A stretch of DNA of 64,000 bases from JAENVU01 sp963765075 (GTDB lineage: Bacteria > Actinomycetota > Acidimicrobiia > IMCC26256 > JAENVU01), in assembly GCA_963765075.1 (NCBI GenBank), contig CAVXVA010000003.1:868001-932000 (forward strand), given 5' to 3'. This document shows, one piece after another, positions 43,199 to 51,475 of this stretch (position 1 is the first letter of the stretch; each line of letters opens with the position of its first letter). The notes below the pieces were generated by a model that saw only the letters and a program-made list of their open reading frames with translations, was not told the origin of the DNA and did not search any database. Made by a program: the position numbers and the translations under genes.

Positions 43199-44500
43199 AT
43201 GCCCTCCACCCGCCGTCAACGTATCTTCACCGCGCTGAGCGTGATCATGCTCGTCCTCAGCGTTCCCCAGCTGGCCGGCGCCCGATCCTCATCGTCGCGG
43301 CCCGAGGCGAAAGCGACGAGTCACCGTCAAGACTCCAAGCGTCATGACCACCGACACCACCACAAGCACGGCACGCCCCGGCACAAGCACAAGCACCACC
43401 ACAAGCACACACCACCGCTCCACGTCCTCGTCCAGCAGCACCACGACCACCACCACGACCCGGCCCCGGCCCGAACCCCAGCCCCAGCCCCGCCCAGCCC
43501 ACCACGACCACCACCACCCGGCCCCGGCCCGAACCCCAGCCCACCACGACCACCACCACCCGGCCCCGGCCCGAGCCCCAGCCCACCACGACCACCACCA
43601 CCCGGCCCCGGCCCGAACCCCAGCCCGAACCAGCCCCAACCCCAACCCCAACCCCAGCCCGGTCTCCGGAGCGAGTGTCTCACCCGGAACCCGCTCGCGG
43701 TGGTGACGAGCAGTCAGGACACTCGGTTCAAGCCGTCGCTCGACTCCGCGATGGCCGTCGACGCCCGCACCGCGAACTGGACCCAGGTCGACGATTGGCC
43801 GGTGTCGGTCACCGGCGCCGCACCGCTCTGTTGGAACGGTGGCCGGATCATGGGCACCTACGGCTCCGCGACCTTGTGGGAGACCTTCCACCACACCGGT
43901 GGATTCAGCTTCAACAACCCGAACTCGATCATCGAGAACGTTCGGGTCCACAACTACGGAGACAGCATCAATGTCCGGGAGGGTGCGGCGAACTGGCAGG
44001 TCCGGGCCGCGCACACCACGATGACCCACGACGACTGCCTGCAGAACGACTACCTCACGTCGGGAGTCATCTCCGATTCGTTCTTCGACGGGTGTTACGT
44101 CGGGATCTCCACCCGGCCGTCGTCGAATAACTCGTCGTCGGATGGTCGAACCGAGACCGTCACGCTGAAGGGATCACTGCTCCGGCTCCAGCCGATGCCG
44201 ACGGTCTACAAGGGCCCCGCGCCCGGCCACGGTGGCTTCTTCAAGTGGGACGACACCGGTCGGTCGCCGAGGCTGGCGTTGTTCAACAACATCTTCCGGG
44301 TCGACCAGACCCCGAACCACGGTTCACTCGGCCTGCCGAGCGGGTACAAGGTGGCCTGCTCGGGCAACACCATCGTCTGGCTGGGCTCCGGTTCCTTCCC
44401 CGAGGCCGCCTCGTGGTTGGCCCAGTGCCCCGACACGCGGATCGTGACCTCGGTCGCGGCCTGGGACAACGCTGCGGCGATGTGGAACGCCTCGCACTGA
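43199..44500 (+). CDS. Secreted beta-helix protein with His/Pro-rich repeat linker
   Basis: The 433-residue protein has a signal peptide (1-28) and a His-rich stretch (HDHRHHHKHGTPRHKHKHHH). A Pro-rich linker (about 90-155) is built on a 42-bp tandem repeat. The beta-helix-like domain (about 160-433) has CWNGGRIMGTYG, HDDCLQNDYLTSG, DGCYVGIST and GHGGFFKWDD. That domain is paralogous to the protein at 32731-34326. AAGGAG lies 9 nt before the ATG. Over the linker the other two frames are also open and give Thr/Pro- or His/Pro-rich peptides, so the linker frame deserves checking. Likely acts on the exopolysaccharide outside the cell. Confidence 0.78.
   Translation: MPSTRRQRIFTALSVIMLVLSVPQLAGARSSSSRPEAKATSHRQDSKRHDHRHHHKHGTPRHKHKHHHKHTPPLHVLVQQHHDHHHDPAPARTPAPAPPSPPRPPPPGPGPNPSPPRPPPPGPGPSPSPPRPPPPGPGPNPSPNQPQPQPQPQPGLRSECLTRNPLAVVTSSQDTRFKPSLDSAMAVDARTANWTQVDDWPVSVTGAAPLCWNGGRIMGTYGSATLWETFHHTGGFSFNNPNSIIENVRVHNYGDSINVREGAANWQVRAAHTTMTHDDCLQNDYLTSGVISDSFFDGCYVGISTRPSSNNSSSDGRTETVTLKGSLLRLQPMPTVYKGPAPGHGGFFKWDDTGRSPRLALFNNIFRVDQTPNHGSLGLPSGYKVACSGNTIVWLGSGSFPEAASWLAQCPDTRIVTSVAAWDNAAAMWNASH
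43501..43626 (+). repeat. Three tandem copies of a 42-bp unit
   Basis: Copies at 43501-43542, 43543-43584 and 43585-43626. The middle copy differs by one A-to-G change. A diverged partial copy lies upstream (about 43441-43500) in another phase relative to the reading frame. The unit is a multiple of three and has no stop in any forward frame. Confidence 0.9.
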
Positions 44501-44518
44501 TCCCACCGAGAGACTCAC

Positions 44519-44560
44519 CGCAATGTCGCCCCGAACCGTTCGGTTCGGGGCGACATTGCG
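44519..44560. terminator. 42-nt perfect palindrome, strong hairpin terminator
   Basis: Two 20-bp arms match exactly around a central TT: CGCAATGTCGCCCCGAACCG at 44519-44538 and its complement at 44541-44560. It starts 18 nt after the beta-helix stop codon. There is no T-tract, which is common for terminators in actinobacteria. Confidence 0.8.
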
Positions 44561-44641
44561 TCATGCCTCCATCGGTTTCACGGCGCTAGGCCGTTGTGCT
44601 CATTCGGGCCGATCTCGGGAATCTGACGGTTTTGCCCGGTT

Positions 44642-44647
44642 TATAGT
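44642..44647 (+). promoter_or_regulatory. Candidate -10 hexamer TATAGT for the epimerase gene
   Basis: TATAGT lies 42 nt ahead of ATG 44690. The leader carries AGGAG 5 nt before the start codon. Confidence 0.45.
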
Positions 44648-44689
44648 CGTGTCCATTCACCCGCCCACTGGTCCCTTGGCAGGAGCACC

Positions 44690-45691
44690 ATGACGACCGA
44701 ACACCCCGTCACGTCCGATTCGTCCGAGGCTTCGCCGCGCCGCGTGCTCGTGACCGGAGCGGCCGGTTTCGTCGGCAGTCACCTCGTGGACAAGCTGGTC
44801 GCACGCGGCGACGACGTCATCGGCGTCGACTGCTTCACGCCGTACTACTCACAGGGCGCAAAGCGCGCAGCGGTCGCCGGCGCGCTGGACCACGACAACT
44901 TCACGCTCGTCGAGGCCGACCTCCGAGACGCCTCACTGACCGAGCTGCTCGACGGGGTCGACACGGTGTTCCACCAGGCGGCCCAACCGGGCGTGCGCCT
45001 GTCGTGGTCCGACGGTTTCTCCGAGTACGCGAGCCACAACGTGTTGGCCACCCAACGACTCCTCGAGGCGGCCCACGATCGCGACGTCCGTCGGTTCGTC
45101 TACGCATCGTCGTCGTCGGTGTACGGCAACCAGAACCGGTACCCCACCGTCGAGACCGATCTGCCCGGTCCCTACAGTCCCTACGGCGTGACCAAGCTCG
45201 CCGCCGAGCACTTGTGCGGCTTGTACGCGGAAAACTGGGGCCTGTCCACCGTCTCACTTCGGTACTTCACCGTGTTCGGCCCGCGCCAACGGCCCGACAT
45301 GTCGATTCACCGTCTCTGCGAAGCGGTCGGGACCGGCGCATCCTTCCCGCGCTTCGGCGACGGCACCCAGGTCCGTGAGTTCACCTACGTCTCCGACATC
45401 GTCGACGCCAACTTGTGCGCGGCCGACGCCGACGTCGACCCCGGCACGGTGGTCAACATCGCCGGTGGCGGCGAGATCACGCTCAACGAACTCATCGGAA
45501 TGGTCGGTGAGTTGGCCGGCACCGAAGTGACGATCGAAGACCACCCCGCCCAAGCCGGCGACGCCAAGCGCAACGGCGGCGCCACGACGCGGGCCTCCGA
45601 GCTGTTGGGTTGGGTACCCGAGGTCGGCCTACGTGACGGGATCGCCGCGCAGCTGGCCTGGCACAACAATCGCCGGTCCGTCTCGGTCTGA
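44690..45691 (+). CDS. NAD-dependent NDP-sugar epimerase (extended SDR)
   Basis: The 333-residue enzyme has VLVTGAAGFVGSHLVDKLVA (GxxGxxG), VFHQAAQPGVRLSW, the catalytic YASSSSVYG, and YSPYGVTKLAAEH with Tyr and Lys, plus LRYFTVFGPRQRPDMSIHRL. The AQPGVR motif is typical of UDP-glucuronate/UDP-glucose 4-epimerases. It would supply an NDP-sugar for the exopolysaccharide. Its exact sugar is not certain. Confidence 0.88.
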   Translation: MTTEHPVTSDSSEASPRRVLVTGAAGFVGSHLVDKLVARGDDVIGVDCFTPYYSQGAKRAAVAGALDHDNFTLVEADLRDASLTELLDGVDTVFHQAAQPGVRLSWSDGFSEYASHNVLATQRLLEAAHDRDVRRFVYASSSSVYGNQNRYPTVETDLPGPYSPYGVTKLAAEHLCGLYAENWGLSTVSLRYFTVFGPRQRPDMSIHRLCEAVGTGASFPRFGDGTQVREFTYVSDIVDANLCAADADVDPGTVVNIAGGGEITLNELIGMVGELAGTEVTIEDHPAQAGDAKRNGGATTRASELLGWVPEVGLRDGIAAQLAWHNNRRSVSV

Positions 45692-45772
45692 CTCGCCTCG
45701 GCCCGACCGACAACGTTGGGAGAAGAGCCCCAGGGGACTGCTAGGGTGCTCTGGCTCTCACCGAGAGTCTGA

Positions 45773-45848
45773 GCCCCCATCGTCTAGTGGCCTAGGACGC
45801 CGCCCTTTCACGGCGGTAACGGGGATTCGAACTCCCCTGGGGGTACCA
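45773..45848 (+). tRNA. tRNA-Glu (TTC)
   Basis: Acceptor GCCCCCA pairs with TGGGGGT (first pair G-U). The anticodon stem CCGCC/GGCGG encloses the loop CTTTCAC, anticodon TTC. The T-arm is GGGG ATTCGAA CTCCCC-like and CCA is encoded at 45846-45848. Confidence 0.94.
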
Positions 45849-45867
45849 ACCGTCTTCGGACGGCTCT

Positions 45868-45942
45868 GGTCCTGTGGTGCAGTTTGGAGTGCACGCCGCC
45901 CTGTCAAGGCGGAGGCCGCGGGTTCAAATCCCGTCAGGACCG
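45868..45942 (+). tRNA. tRNA-Asp (GTC)
   Basis: Acceptor GGTCCTG/CAGGACC, anticodon stem CCGCC/GGCGG with loop CTGTCAA (anticodon GTC), T-arm GCGGG TTCAAAT CCCGT, discriminator G. CCA is not encoded. Confidence 0.94.
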
Positions 45943-45966
45943 CCGGACGCCTTCGGGCGTTCACCC

Positions 45967-46039
45967 GGCCGGGTAGCTCAGTTGGCAGAGCGCGCGCCTG
46001 AAAAGCGCGAGGTCACCGGATCGACGCCGGTCCCGGCCA
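45967..46039 (+). tRNA. tRNA-Phe (GAA)
   Basis: Acceptor GGCCGGG/CCCGGCC, anticodon stem CGCGC/GCGCG with loop CTGAAAA (anticodon GAA), discriminator A, no encoded CCA. The T-loop reads ATCGACG, with A rather than T at its first position, otherwise regular. Confidence 0.93.
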
Positions 46040-46145
46040 CTGTCGGCAGTTCCCGGTCCCTCGGAAGCACTGCTGCAGCGGTGCTCGCTCGGACGAAGGC
46101 TCGATCAGCGCGCCGTCCGAGCTTCACCGCCGGACGCGCATCGAA

Positions 46146-46346
46146 TCAGAGTTCGGTGTGCTCTTCGACCTTGTCGAGGAACTGGCGGATCTCCGACGCG
46201 CGGAACCGGCGGTGTCCGCCGAGGGTCCGGATCGCGGAGATTTTGCCGGCGCGGGCCCACCGGGTCACCGTCTTGGGGTTGACACGGAACATTGCTGCCA
46301 CCTCGGAAGGCGTCAACAGTGCGTCGTCGTCGGGATGTCCCTGCAT
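46146..46346 (-). CDS. bldC: BldC-like MerR-type DNA-binding protein
   Basis: The 66-residue protein is almost wholly a winged helix-turn-helix: LLTPSEVAAMFRVNPKTVTR, WARAGKISAIRTLGGHRRFR. This matches Streptomyces BldC, a developmental regulator that binds DNA as head-to-tail oligomers on direct repeats. GGAGG lies 5 nt before ATG 46346, which fixes the start well inside a longer open frame. It is divergent from the ParA-like gene across 211 nt of non-coding DNA. Confidence 0.9.
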   Translation of the reverse strand: MQGHPDDDALLTPSEVAAMFRVNPKTVTRWARAGKISAIRTLGGHRRFRASEIRQFLDKVEEHTEL

Positions 46347-46557
46347 TACGGCCTCCGGGTTGAACAAAATGGATCCGGACGATTCGGACCGGTTCGGTAG
46401 CGGGAGAGTACTTGGTCCCCCTCGTCGAAACGCGGATCCCGCACTCGACGTAGGTCCAATGTACCACTCGGTCCCTTTTATTGGGTTGATGGTCGCGGAC
46501 TTCGAGCACCGAACGCCGGCCCCGACTCGGCGAAACCTCGGCTCGTACACTCCTCGC
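46347..46557. promoter_or_regulatory. Divergent spacer between bldC and the ParA-like gene
   Basis: On the plus side TACACT (46546-46551) lies 6 nt before ATG 46558, a leaderless-type start. On the minus side TACATT (46458-46463) is a possible -10 for bldC, leaving a leader of about 105 nt. BldC may bind here itself. No small gene was seen. Confidence 0.4.
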
Positions 46558-47319
46558 ATGTCTCCGGTCGTAGCGGTCGCCAATCAGAAGGGTGGCGTCG
46601 GCAAGACCACCACGACCCACTCGTTGGGTGAAGCGATGGCCGAGCAGGGCAGGCGCGTGCTGCTCGTCGACCTCGATCCGCAGGCGTGCCTGAGTTACGC
46701 GGCGGGCCTGGATCCGGAATCACTCCGGGCATCGCTCCACGACGTGCTCATCGGCCGGGAGACCGCGCATCAGGTCGTCGTGACCGCCGGCCGATGTTCG
46801 ATCCTGCCGGCATCGATCGACCTCGCCGGTTCCGAGATCGCATTGGCCACCAAGGTCGGCCGGGAACACGCGCTCGGGAGAGCGCTCGCTGAGATTCGCT
46901 CGGACTTCGACATCGTGCTCATCGATTGTCCTCCGTCGCTCGGAATCCTCACGATCAACGGACTCACCGCCGCCGACGCGGTGGTCATCCCTCTGCAATG
47001 CGAGACCTTGAGCCATCGCGGCGTCGGGCAACTGCTCGAAACCATCGCCGACGTCCGGGCCTACGCGAAGCCCGATCTCACGGTGCTCGGCGCGATCCCC
47101 ACGATGTTCGACGCGCGCAGTCGCCACCCGCGTGAGATCGCGGCCGATGTCGCCGAGCGCTACGACATTCGCGTGTTCGAACCAGCGGTGCCGCGATCGA
47201 TCCGCTTCGCGGAGGCACCGGCCCAGGGTGCGTGCATCCTCGATCACGCGCCGAAGTCGCGTGGCGCGGAGGCCTACCGGGAACTCGCGCGCCAGATCAC
47301 CGCGGTGCTCGCGTCATGA
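46558..47319 (+). CDS. ParA/Soj-family ATPase, no adjacent ParB
   Basis: This 253-residue protein has the deviant Walker A NQKGGVGKTTTTHSLGEAMA, VLLVDLDPQACLSYAAGLDP, IVLIDCPPSLGILTINGLTA (Walker B) and PRSIRFAEAPAQG. ParA proteins position DNA or protein cargo on the nucleoid. No parB or parS-like array is visible, so this is probably an orphan or accessory ParA rather than the chromosomal segregation copy. Its stop overlaps the zinc-ribbon gene (ATGA). Confidence 0.88.
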   Translation: MSPVVAVANQKGGVGKTTTTHSLGEAMAEQGRRVLLVDLDPQACLSYAAGLDPESLRASLHDVLIGRETAHQVVVTAGRCSILPASIDLAGSEIALATKVGREHALGRALAEIRSDFDIVLIDCPPSLGILTINGLTAADAVVIPLQCETLSHRGVGQLLETIADVRAYAKPDLTVLGAIPTMFDARSRHPREIAADVAERYDIRVFEPAVPRSIRFAEAPAQGACILDHAPKSRGAEAYRELARQITAVLAS

Positions 47320-47555
47320 GCGAGCTCGGTCGCGCCGACGGGAAGCGCGCGCTGTTCTCGGCTGCAGTGCGAACGCCCGGCACCCTCGTCGTGGAATGCG
47401 AGCGTTGCCGCGGCCGGGCACGGATTTCCTACCGCGAGTTCGTCAAGCGCAGCTTGCCGGTGACGGTCTGGCTCCCGTGGCGCCACCACACGCGCTACCT
47501 GCGGTGCCCCGCGTGCGAACACCGCGCGTTCGTCGCGTCACGCTGGTTCGAGTAG
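47316..47555 (+). CDS. Small zinc-ribbon protein coupled to ParA
   Basis: This 79-residue protein has two Cys pairs, CERC and CPAC, about 44 residues apart, separated by a basic aromatic stretch (VKRSLPVTVWLPWRHHTRYL). It likely binds one zinc ion. The start is set by the ATGA overlap with the ParA-like gene, implying a joint role. The last 18 nt overlap the convergent purM. The family is not recognised by name. Confidence 0.75.
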   Translation: MSELGRADGKRALFSAAVRTPGTLVVECERCRGRARISYREFVKRSLPVTVWLPWRHHTRYLRCPACEHRAFVASRWFE

Positions 47556-48623
47556 CTCCACGTCGCCGGAGCCGGCGACGATCTCGCCGATGACCCATGC
47601 GTCGAGCGACGCGGCGTGCACGACTTCGACGGCGCGGGCTGCATCGGCGGCCGCGACGACGGCCACCATCCCCACGCCGAGGTTGAAGACCGATTCCATT
47701 TCGGCGCGAGCAACGTTGCCGGCGCGCTGCACCTCGCCGAAGATCTCCGGTTCTCGCCAACTCCCACGGGCGATGCGCGCATTCGTTCCGGGCGGCAGGA
47801 CCCGATTGACATTGCCCGGCAGACCCCCGCCCGTGATGTGCGCGAACGCGTGCACGTCGGTCCTCGCGCGCAGCCGCGCCAGCGTGGGCGCGTAGATCAC
47901 ACTCGGTCGCAGCAGTTCGTCGGCGAGGGTCGTGCTCGCACCCGACCATGCGGGTTCGTCCAGACGCCGACCGGCCCGTTCCAACAACGCTCGGCGGGCC
48001 AGCGTGTAGCCGTTGCAGCGCAAACCCGGGCTCTCGATGCCGATCAGCACGTCACCGCGACTCACCTCACGCGGGAGCACGGCGTTGCGTTCGACCGCGC
48101 CGACCGCGAACCCGACCAGGTCGAACTCGCCAGCGGCCATGAGGTCGGGGTGCTCGGACATCTCACCGCCGAGCAACGCACACCCGGCTTCGCGACACCC
48201 GACCGAGATGCCGCGCACGATCGTCGCGGCGATGTCGGGGTCGAGGTGTCCCATGGAGAGGTAGTCGAAGAAGAAGAGGGGGGTGGCTCCCTGCGCGGCG
48301 ATGTCGTCGGCCGTACCCACGAGGTCGATCCCGATCGTGTCGTACCGGCCGGTGGTCCACGCCAGGACCGACTTCGTGCCGACCCCGTCGGTCGAGGACA
48401 CCAGAATCGGGTCGTCCATCTCGACGGCGGCCAGATCGAAGAGGCCTCCGAATCCGCCCAGCGATCCCATGACTCCCGGGCGCGCGGTCGACTCGGCATG
48501 TTTCTTGATCAGCTCGACCGCATGCTCACCGGCGGCGATGTCGACTCCTGCCCCCGCGTAGGTCATCCCCTCCGAGGACGGGTCCTCGCCGGACGAGTTC
48601 TCGCCGGACGACGCGCTGGTCAC
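47538..48623 (-). CDS. purM: Phosphoribosylformylglycinamidine cyclo-ligase
   Basis: This 361-residue enzyme has SLGGFGGLFDLAA, VSSTDGVGTKSVLAW (ATP/Mg site), GTADDIAAQGATPLFFFDYL, LLGGEMSEHPD, FAHITGGGLPGNVNRVLPPG and FNLGVGMVAVV. It closes the imidazole ring to give AIR. GTG 48623 overlaps the purF stop (GTGA); a serine-rich leader of about 17 residues precedes the conserved start TYAGAGVDI. Confidence 0.95.
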   Translation of the reverse strand: MTSASSGENSSGEDPSSEGMTYAGAGVDIAAGEHAVELIKKHAESTARPGVMGSLGGFGGLFDLAAVEMDDPILVSSTDGVGTKSVLAWTTGRYDTIGIDLVGTADDIAAQGATPLFFFDYLSMGHLDPDIAATIVRGISVGCREAGCALLGGEMSEHPDLMAAGEFDLVGFAVGAVERNAVLPREVSRGDVLIGIESPGLRCNGYTLARRALLERAGRRLDEPAWSGASTTLADELLRPSVIYAPTLARLRARTDVHAFAHITGGGLPGNVNRVLPPGTNARIARGSWREPEIFGEVQRAGNVARAEMESVFNLGVGMVAVVAAADAARAVEVVHAASLDAWVIGEIVAGSGDVELLEPA

Positions 48624-50110
48624 GGAGTGGATGCGGTCAGATCGACCGGGGATGCTTCGAGGACCCGCTTGGCGTCGGCGACCTGGAGATCGACCGGCAC
48701 GGGGTAGTCGGCCGAGAGGCACGCAGTGCAGAACGACGTGGGCGACGCGTGCGTGGCGCGGATGAGCCGGTGCAGATCCAAGTACGCGAGCGAGTCGACG
48801 TCGAGATAGTCGCGGATCTCGCCCACCGAGAGGTCAGCGGCCAGGAGTTCGCCCCGGCGACCGGTATCCATGCCGTAGAAGCAGGGGTAGCGATACGGCG
48901 GGGAGGACACCCGGAAGTGCACCTCGGCCGCACCGGCTTCGCGCAACATCGCGATCACTTGGCGCGTGGTGGTACCCCGCACGATCGAATCGTCGACCAC
49001 GACGAGCCGCTTGCCCTTGATGTTCTCGGGCAGCGGGTTGAGCTTCATGCGCACGCCCGCGCCGCGCTGTTGCTGGTTCGGCTGGATGAAAGTGCGGCCG
49101 ACGTAGCGGTTCTTCACCAGGCCGTCGCCGTAGGGGATGCCTGCGGCGCGGGCAAAGCCTTGCGCAGCAGGAATTCCCGATTCGGGCACGGGCATGACCA
49201 TGTCGGCGTCGATGGGCGATTGCTGCGCGAGCTCCTCGCCCATGCGTTGACGCGCCGCGTGCACGCTCTGGCCGTAGAGGCGCGTGTCGGGCCGCGAGAA
49301 GTAGACGAACTCGAAGAGGCAGAGCCGCGGCGACGGCTCCGCGTACTGCAGCTCACAGCGCAGGCCGGTGGCGTCGATCACGACCATCTCACCGGGGTTC
49401 ACGTCGCGGATGTAGTGCGCGCCGACGATGTCGAGCGCAGCCGATTCGCTGGCCAGGATCCAGCCACCACCTTCGACGCGACCGAGCACCAGCGGCCAGA
49501 AGCCATGGGGGTCACGCACGCCGATGAGTCGGCTGTCGTCCATCAGCACGAACGAGAACCCACCCTCGAGGCGGGGGAGCACCTTCTCCAATGCGAGTTC
49601 GAGTTCCCGACCGTCCGACCGGGGCTCGTCCGGCCACTCCCGCGCGATGAGTTCGGCCACGAGAGCGGAATCAGTCGTGGAGTCGAACTCGGTTTCGTCG
49701 GCCGTCATGCCCGGCAACATGCCGAGGCCCGCAGCCAGCGCGGCGGTATTCGTGAGGTTGCCGTTATGGCCGAGCGCGAAGCCGGCGTCGCCCACGGATC
49801 GGTAGATCGGTTGCGCGTTCTGCCACGACGACGACCCGGTGGTGGAATACCGGTTGTGGCCGATCGCGATGTGACCCTGGAGCGAGGCGAGCCGACGCTC
49901 GTCGAACACCTTGGTGACCAGACCCATGTCCTTCATCACCGTGATGGTCTCGCCGTCGCTGACCGCGATCCCCGCCGATTCCTGGCCCCGGTGCTGCAGC
50001 GCAAAGAGGCCGAGATAGGAGAGATGGGCGACCGGCTGGCCGGGTCCGTAGACGCCGAAGACGCCACACGCGTGGCCGATGGAGGGACCGGTGGAATCCG
50101 CCGCAAGCAT
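48620..50110 (-). CDS. purF: Amidophosphoribosyltransferase
   Basis: The 496-residue first enzyme of purine synthesis has the N-terminal nucleophile Cys15 after a short propeptide (HACGVFGVYG), FALQHRGQESAGI, IGHNRYSTTG and the PRPP motif VVVDDSIVRGTTTRQ. YPCFYGMDT and FCTACLSADYP supply the cysteines of the Bacillus-type 4Fe-4S enzyme. ATG 50110 with GATACT 7 nt upstream suggests a leaderless start. purFM form an operon. Confidence 0.95.
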   Translation of the reverse strand: MLAADSTGPSIGHACGVFGVYGPGQPVAHLSYLGLFALQHRGQESAGIAVSDGETITVMKDMGLVTKVFDERRLASLQGHIAIGHNRYSTTGSSSWQNAQPIYRSVGDAGFALGHNGNLTNTAALAAGLGMLPGMTADETEFDSTTDSALVAELIAREWPDEPRSDGRELELALEKVLPRLEGGFSFVLMDDSRLIGVRDPHGFWPLVLGRVEGGGWILASESAALDIVGAHYIRDVNPGEMVVIDATGLRCELQYAEPSPRLCLFEFVYFSRPDTRLYGQSVHAARQRMGEELAQQSPIDADMVMPVPESGIPAAQGFARAAGIPYGDGLVKNRYVGRTFIQPNQQQRGAGVRMKLNPLPENIKGKRLVVVDDSIVRGTTTRQVIAMLREAGAAEVHFRVSSPPYRYPCFYGMDTGRRGELLAADLSVGEIRDYLDVDSLAYLDLHRLIRATHASPTSFCTACLSADYPVPVDLQVADAKRVLEASPVDLTASTP

Positions 50111-50174
50111 CGGGATCAGTATCGCAGAGTTCGAAGCGTCGACCCGACCCCTGGCGCGGGAGCCGGCCCGCTCG

Positions 50175-50180
50175 TAGCCT
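50175..50180 (+). promoter_or_regulatory. Candidate -10 hexamer TAGCCT for the lipoprotein gene
   Basis: TAGCCT lies 36 nt ahead of ATG 50217, whose GGGAGG Shine-Dalgarno stands 5 nt upstream. Confidence 0.4.
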
Positions 50181-50216
50181 TTCGCGGGCAGACACGCTCT
50201 GCACTGGGAGGACTCG

Positions 50217-51468
50217 ATGATGCGGTCACGGACCCTGCTCATGGTGACGGTGGCCGCGCTCGCGCTCGGCGGGTGCGCGTGGGGTCAGATGCGCGGCAAC
50301 GCCCAGCGCTCCGGGGTCAACTACTTTGCGCCCGGCATCACCGTCGGCTCGATCGGAGAACTCGCGCCGGCGTGGACGACGCCCGATCGCGGCGCCACCG
50401 CGAACGAGGTCACCACCAAGGACGGGCGCGTCTTCTTCGCGGGGAGTTCGGCACTGTGGGCGGTCGACCTCGCGACGGGCAACGACCTCTGGCACGTCGA
50501 CCGCACGAACGGACACCAGACCAACGACCTGATCTCGACCACGGCCTGGACCGACAACGGGGTCCCCGTCGTCGGGATGAACCAGTTCTGGTCCGATTCG
50601 ATCTCGGGGACGCCGTATTTCCAGTGGCTGGCCCGGATCGATCTGCTCGACCCGGCAACCGGATCCGTGCTCGGCACTCGAACCACTGCGGCGCAGACTC
50701 CGCCCCTCGACGCCGGCGACTGGATCTACTTCCCCATCAACCACCTGGTGGCGCAACCGGCCAGCCTCGGCGGTTCGATTCTCGATCTCCACCTCGACGC
50801 CCGGGCCCTCGACGGGAGCGGCGCAGCGTTCAACATTCCGTTGAACAGCCCGCTCGACCCGATCTCGAGCCTGGCGGTCAACAACGCCAACCTGTACCTG
50901 CGGACCTTGGCAGGGCCTGAAGGTGTATCCGGCGTACGGCTGCGGTCAAGCGAACTGCGGGCCGGTCTGGCAGGCGACGTTCCCGAACTCGTCCCCGGCG
51001 GGTTTGATCGCGGTGGCCCGCGACCGAGTGTTCGACGTGGGTCAGAGCGGCACGATCAGCGCGATCGACGCCAACGGCTGTGGCGCGTCGGCGTGTGGTC
51101 CGATCTGGCAGGGCAGCGTCGGCTTCACGCCTGCCGGCATCGCCGCGACCCCCGATCGGGTCTACGTCACCGCCGGCACCTCGCTGTCGGTCTTCGACGC
51201 CAACGGCTGCGGCACCAGCATCTGCGCGCCGCTGTGGACGTCGACCTTTCCCGGCACACCTTCGGCGCCGTCCATCGTCAACGACGTCGTCTTCGCCGGA
51301 TCCACGAGCGGCGATCTGCTCGCATGGAACGTCGACGGATGCGGCGCGCCGACGTGCAGCCCGGTGTGGTCCGAGGATCAGGGCGCTCCGGTCGGACCGG
51401 TCAGCCCGCTGGCGAACGGGGTCGTGTTCCCGGTCGGTGGATCGGTGCGGAAGCTGAGTCTGCCCTGA
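50217..51468 (+). CDS. PQQ-like beta-propeller lipoprotein, interrupted by a +1 frameshift near 50916
   Basis: The signal peptide ends in the lipobox LGGC (Cys20). The mature part has repeated propeller blades (GRVFFAGSSALWAVDLATGN, WHVDRTNG). In the second half each blade carries a Cys pair: GCGQANCGPVW, GCGASACGPIW, GCGTSICAPLW, GCGAPTCSPVW. At CAGGGCCTGAAG one extra C separates TLAG from LKVYPAYGCG; removing it gives a 417-codon gene ending at 51468. The role is unknown; it may scaffold cell-surface complexes. Confidence 0.82.
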
Positions 51469-51475
51469 CCGTTCC

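Noticed and set aside
43441..43660. CRISPR-like array
   Set aside because: The 42-bp units are directly adjacent with no spacers and lie inside a coding region.
45773..46039. Genomic island next to the tRNA cluster
   Set aside because: Flanking genes are ordinary (epimerase, bldC, parA) and no direct repeat of a tRNA end was found.
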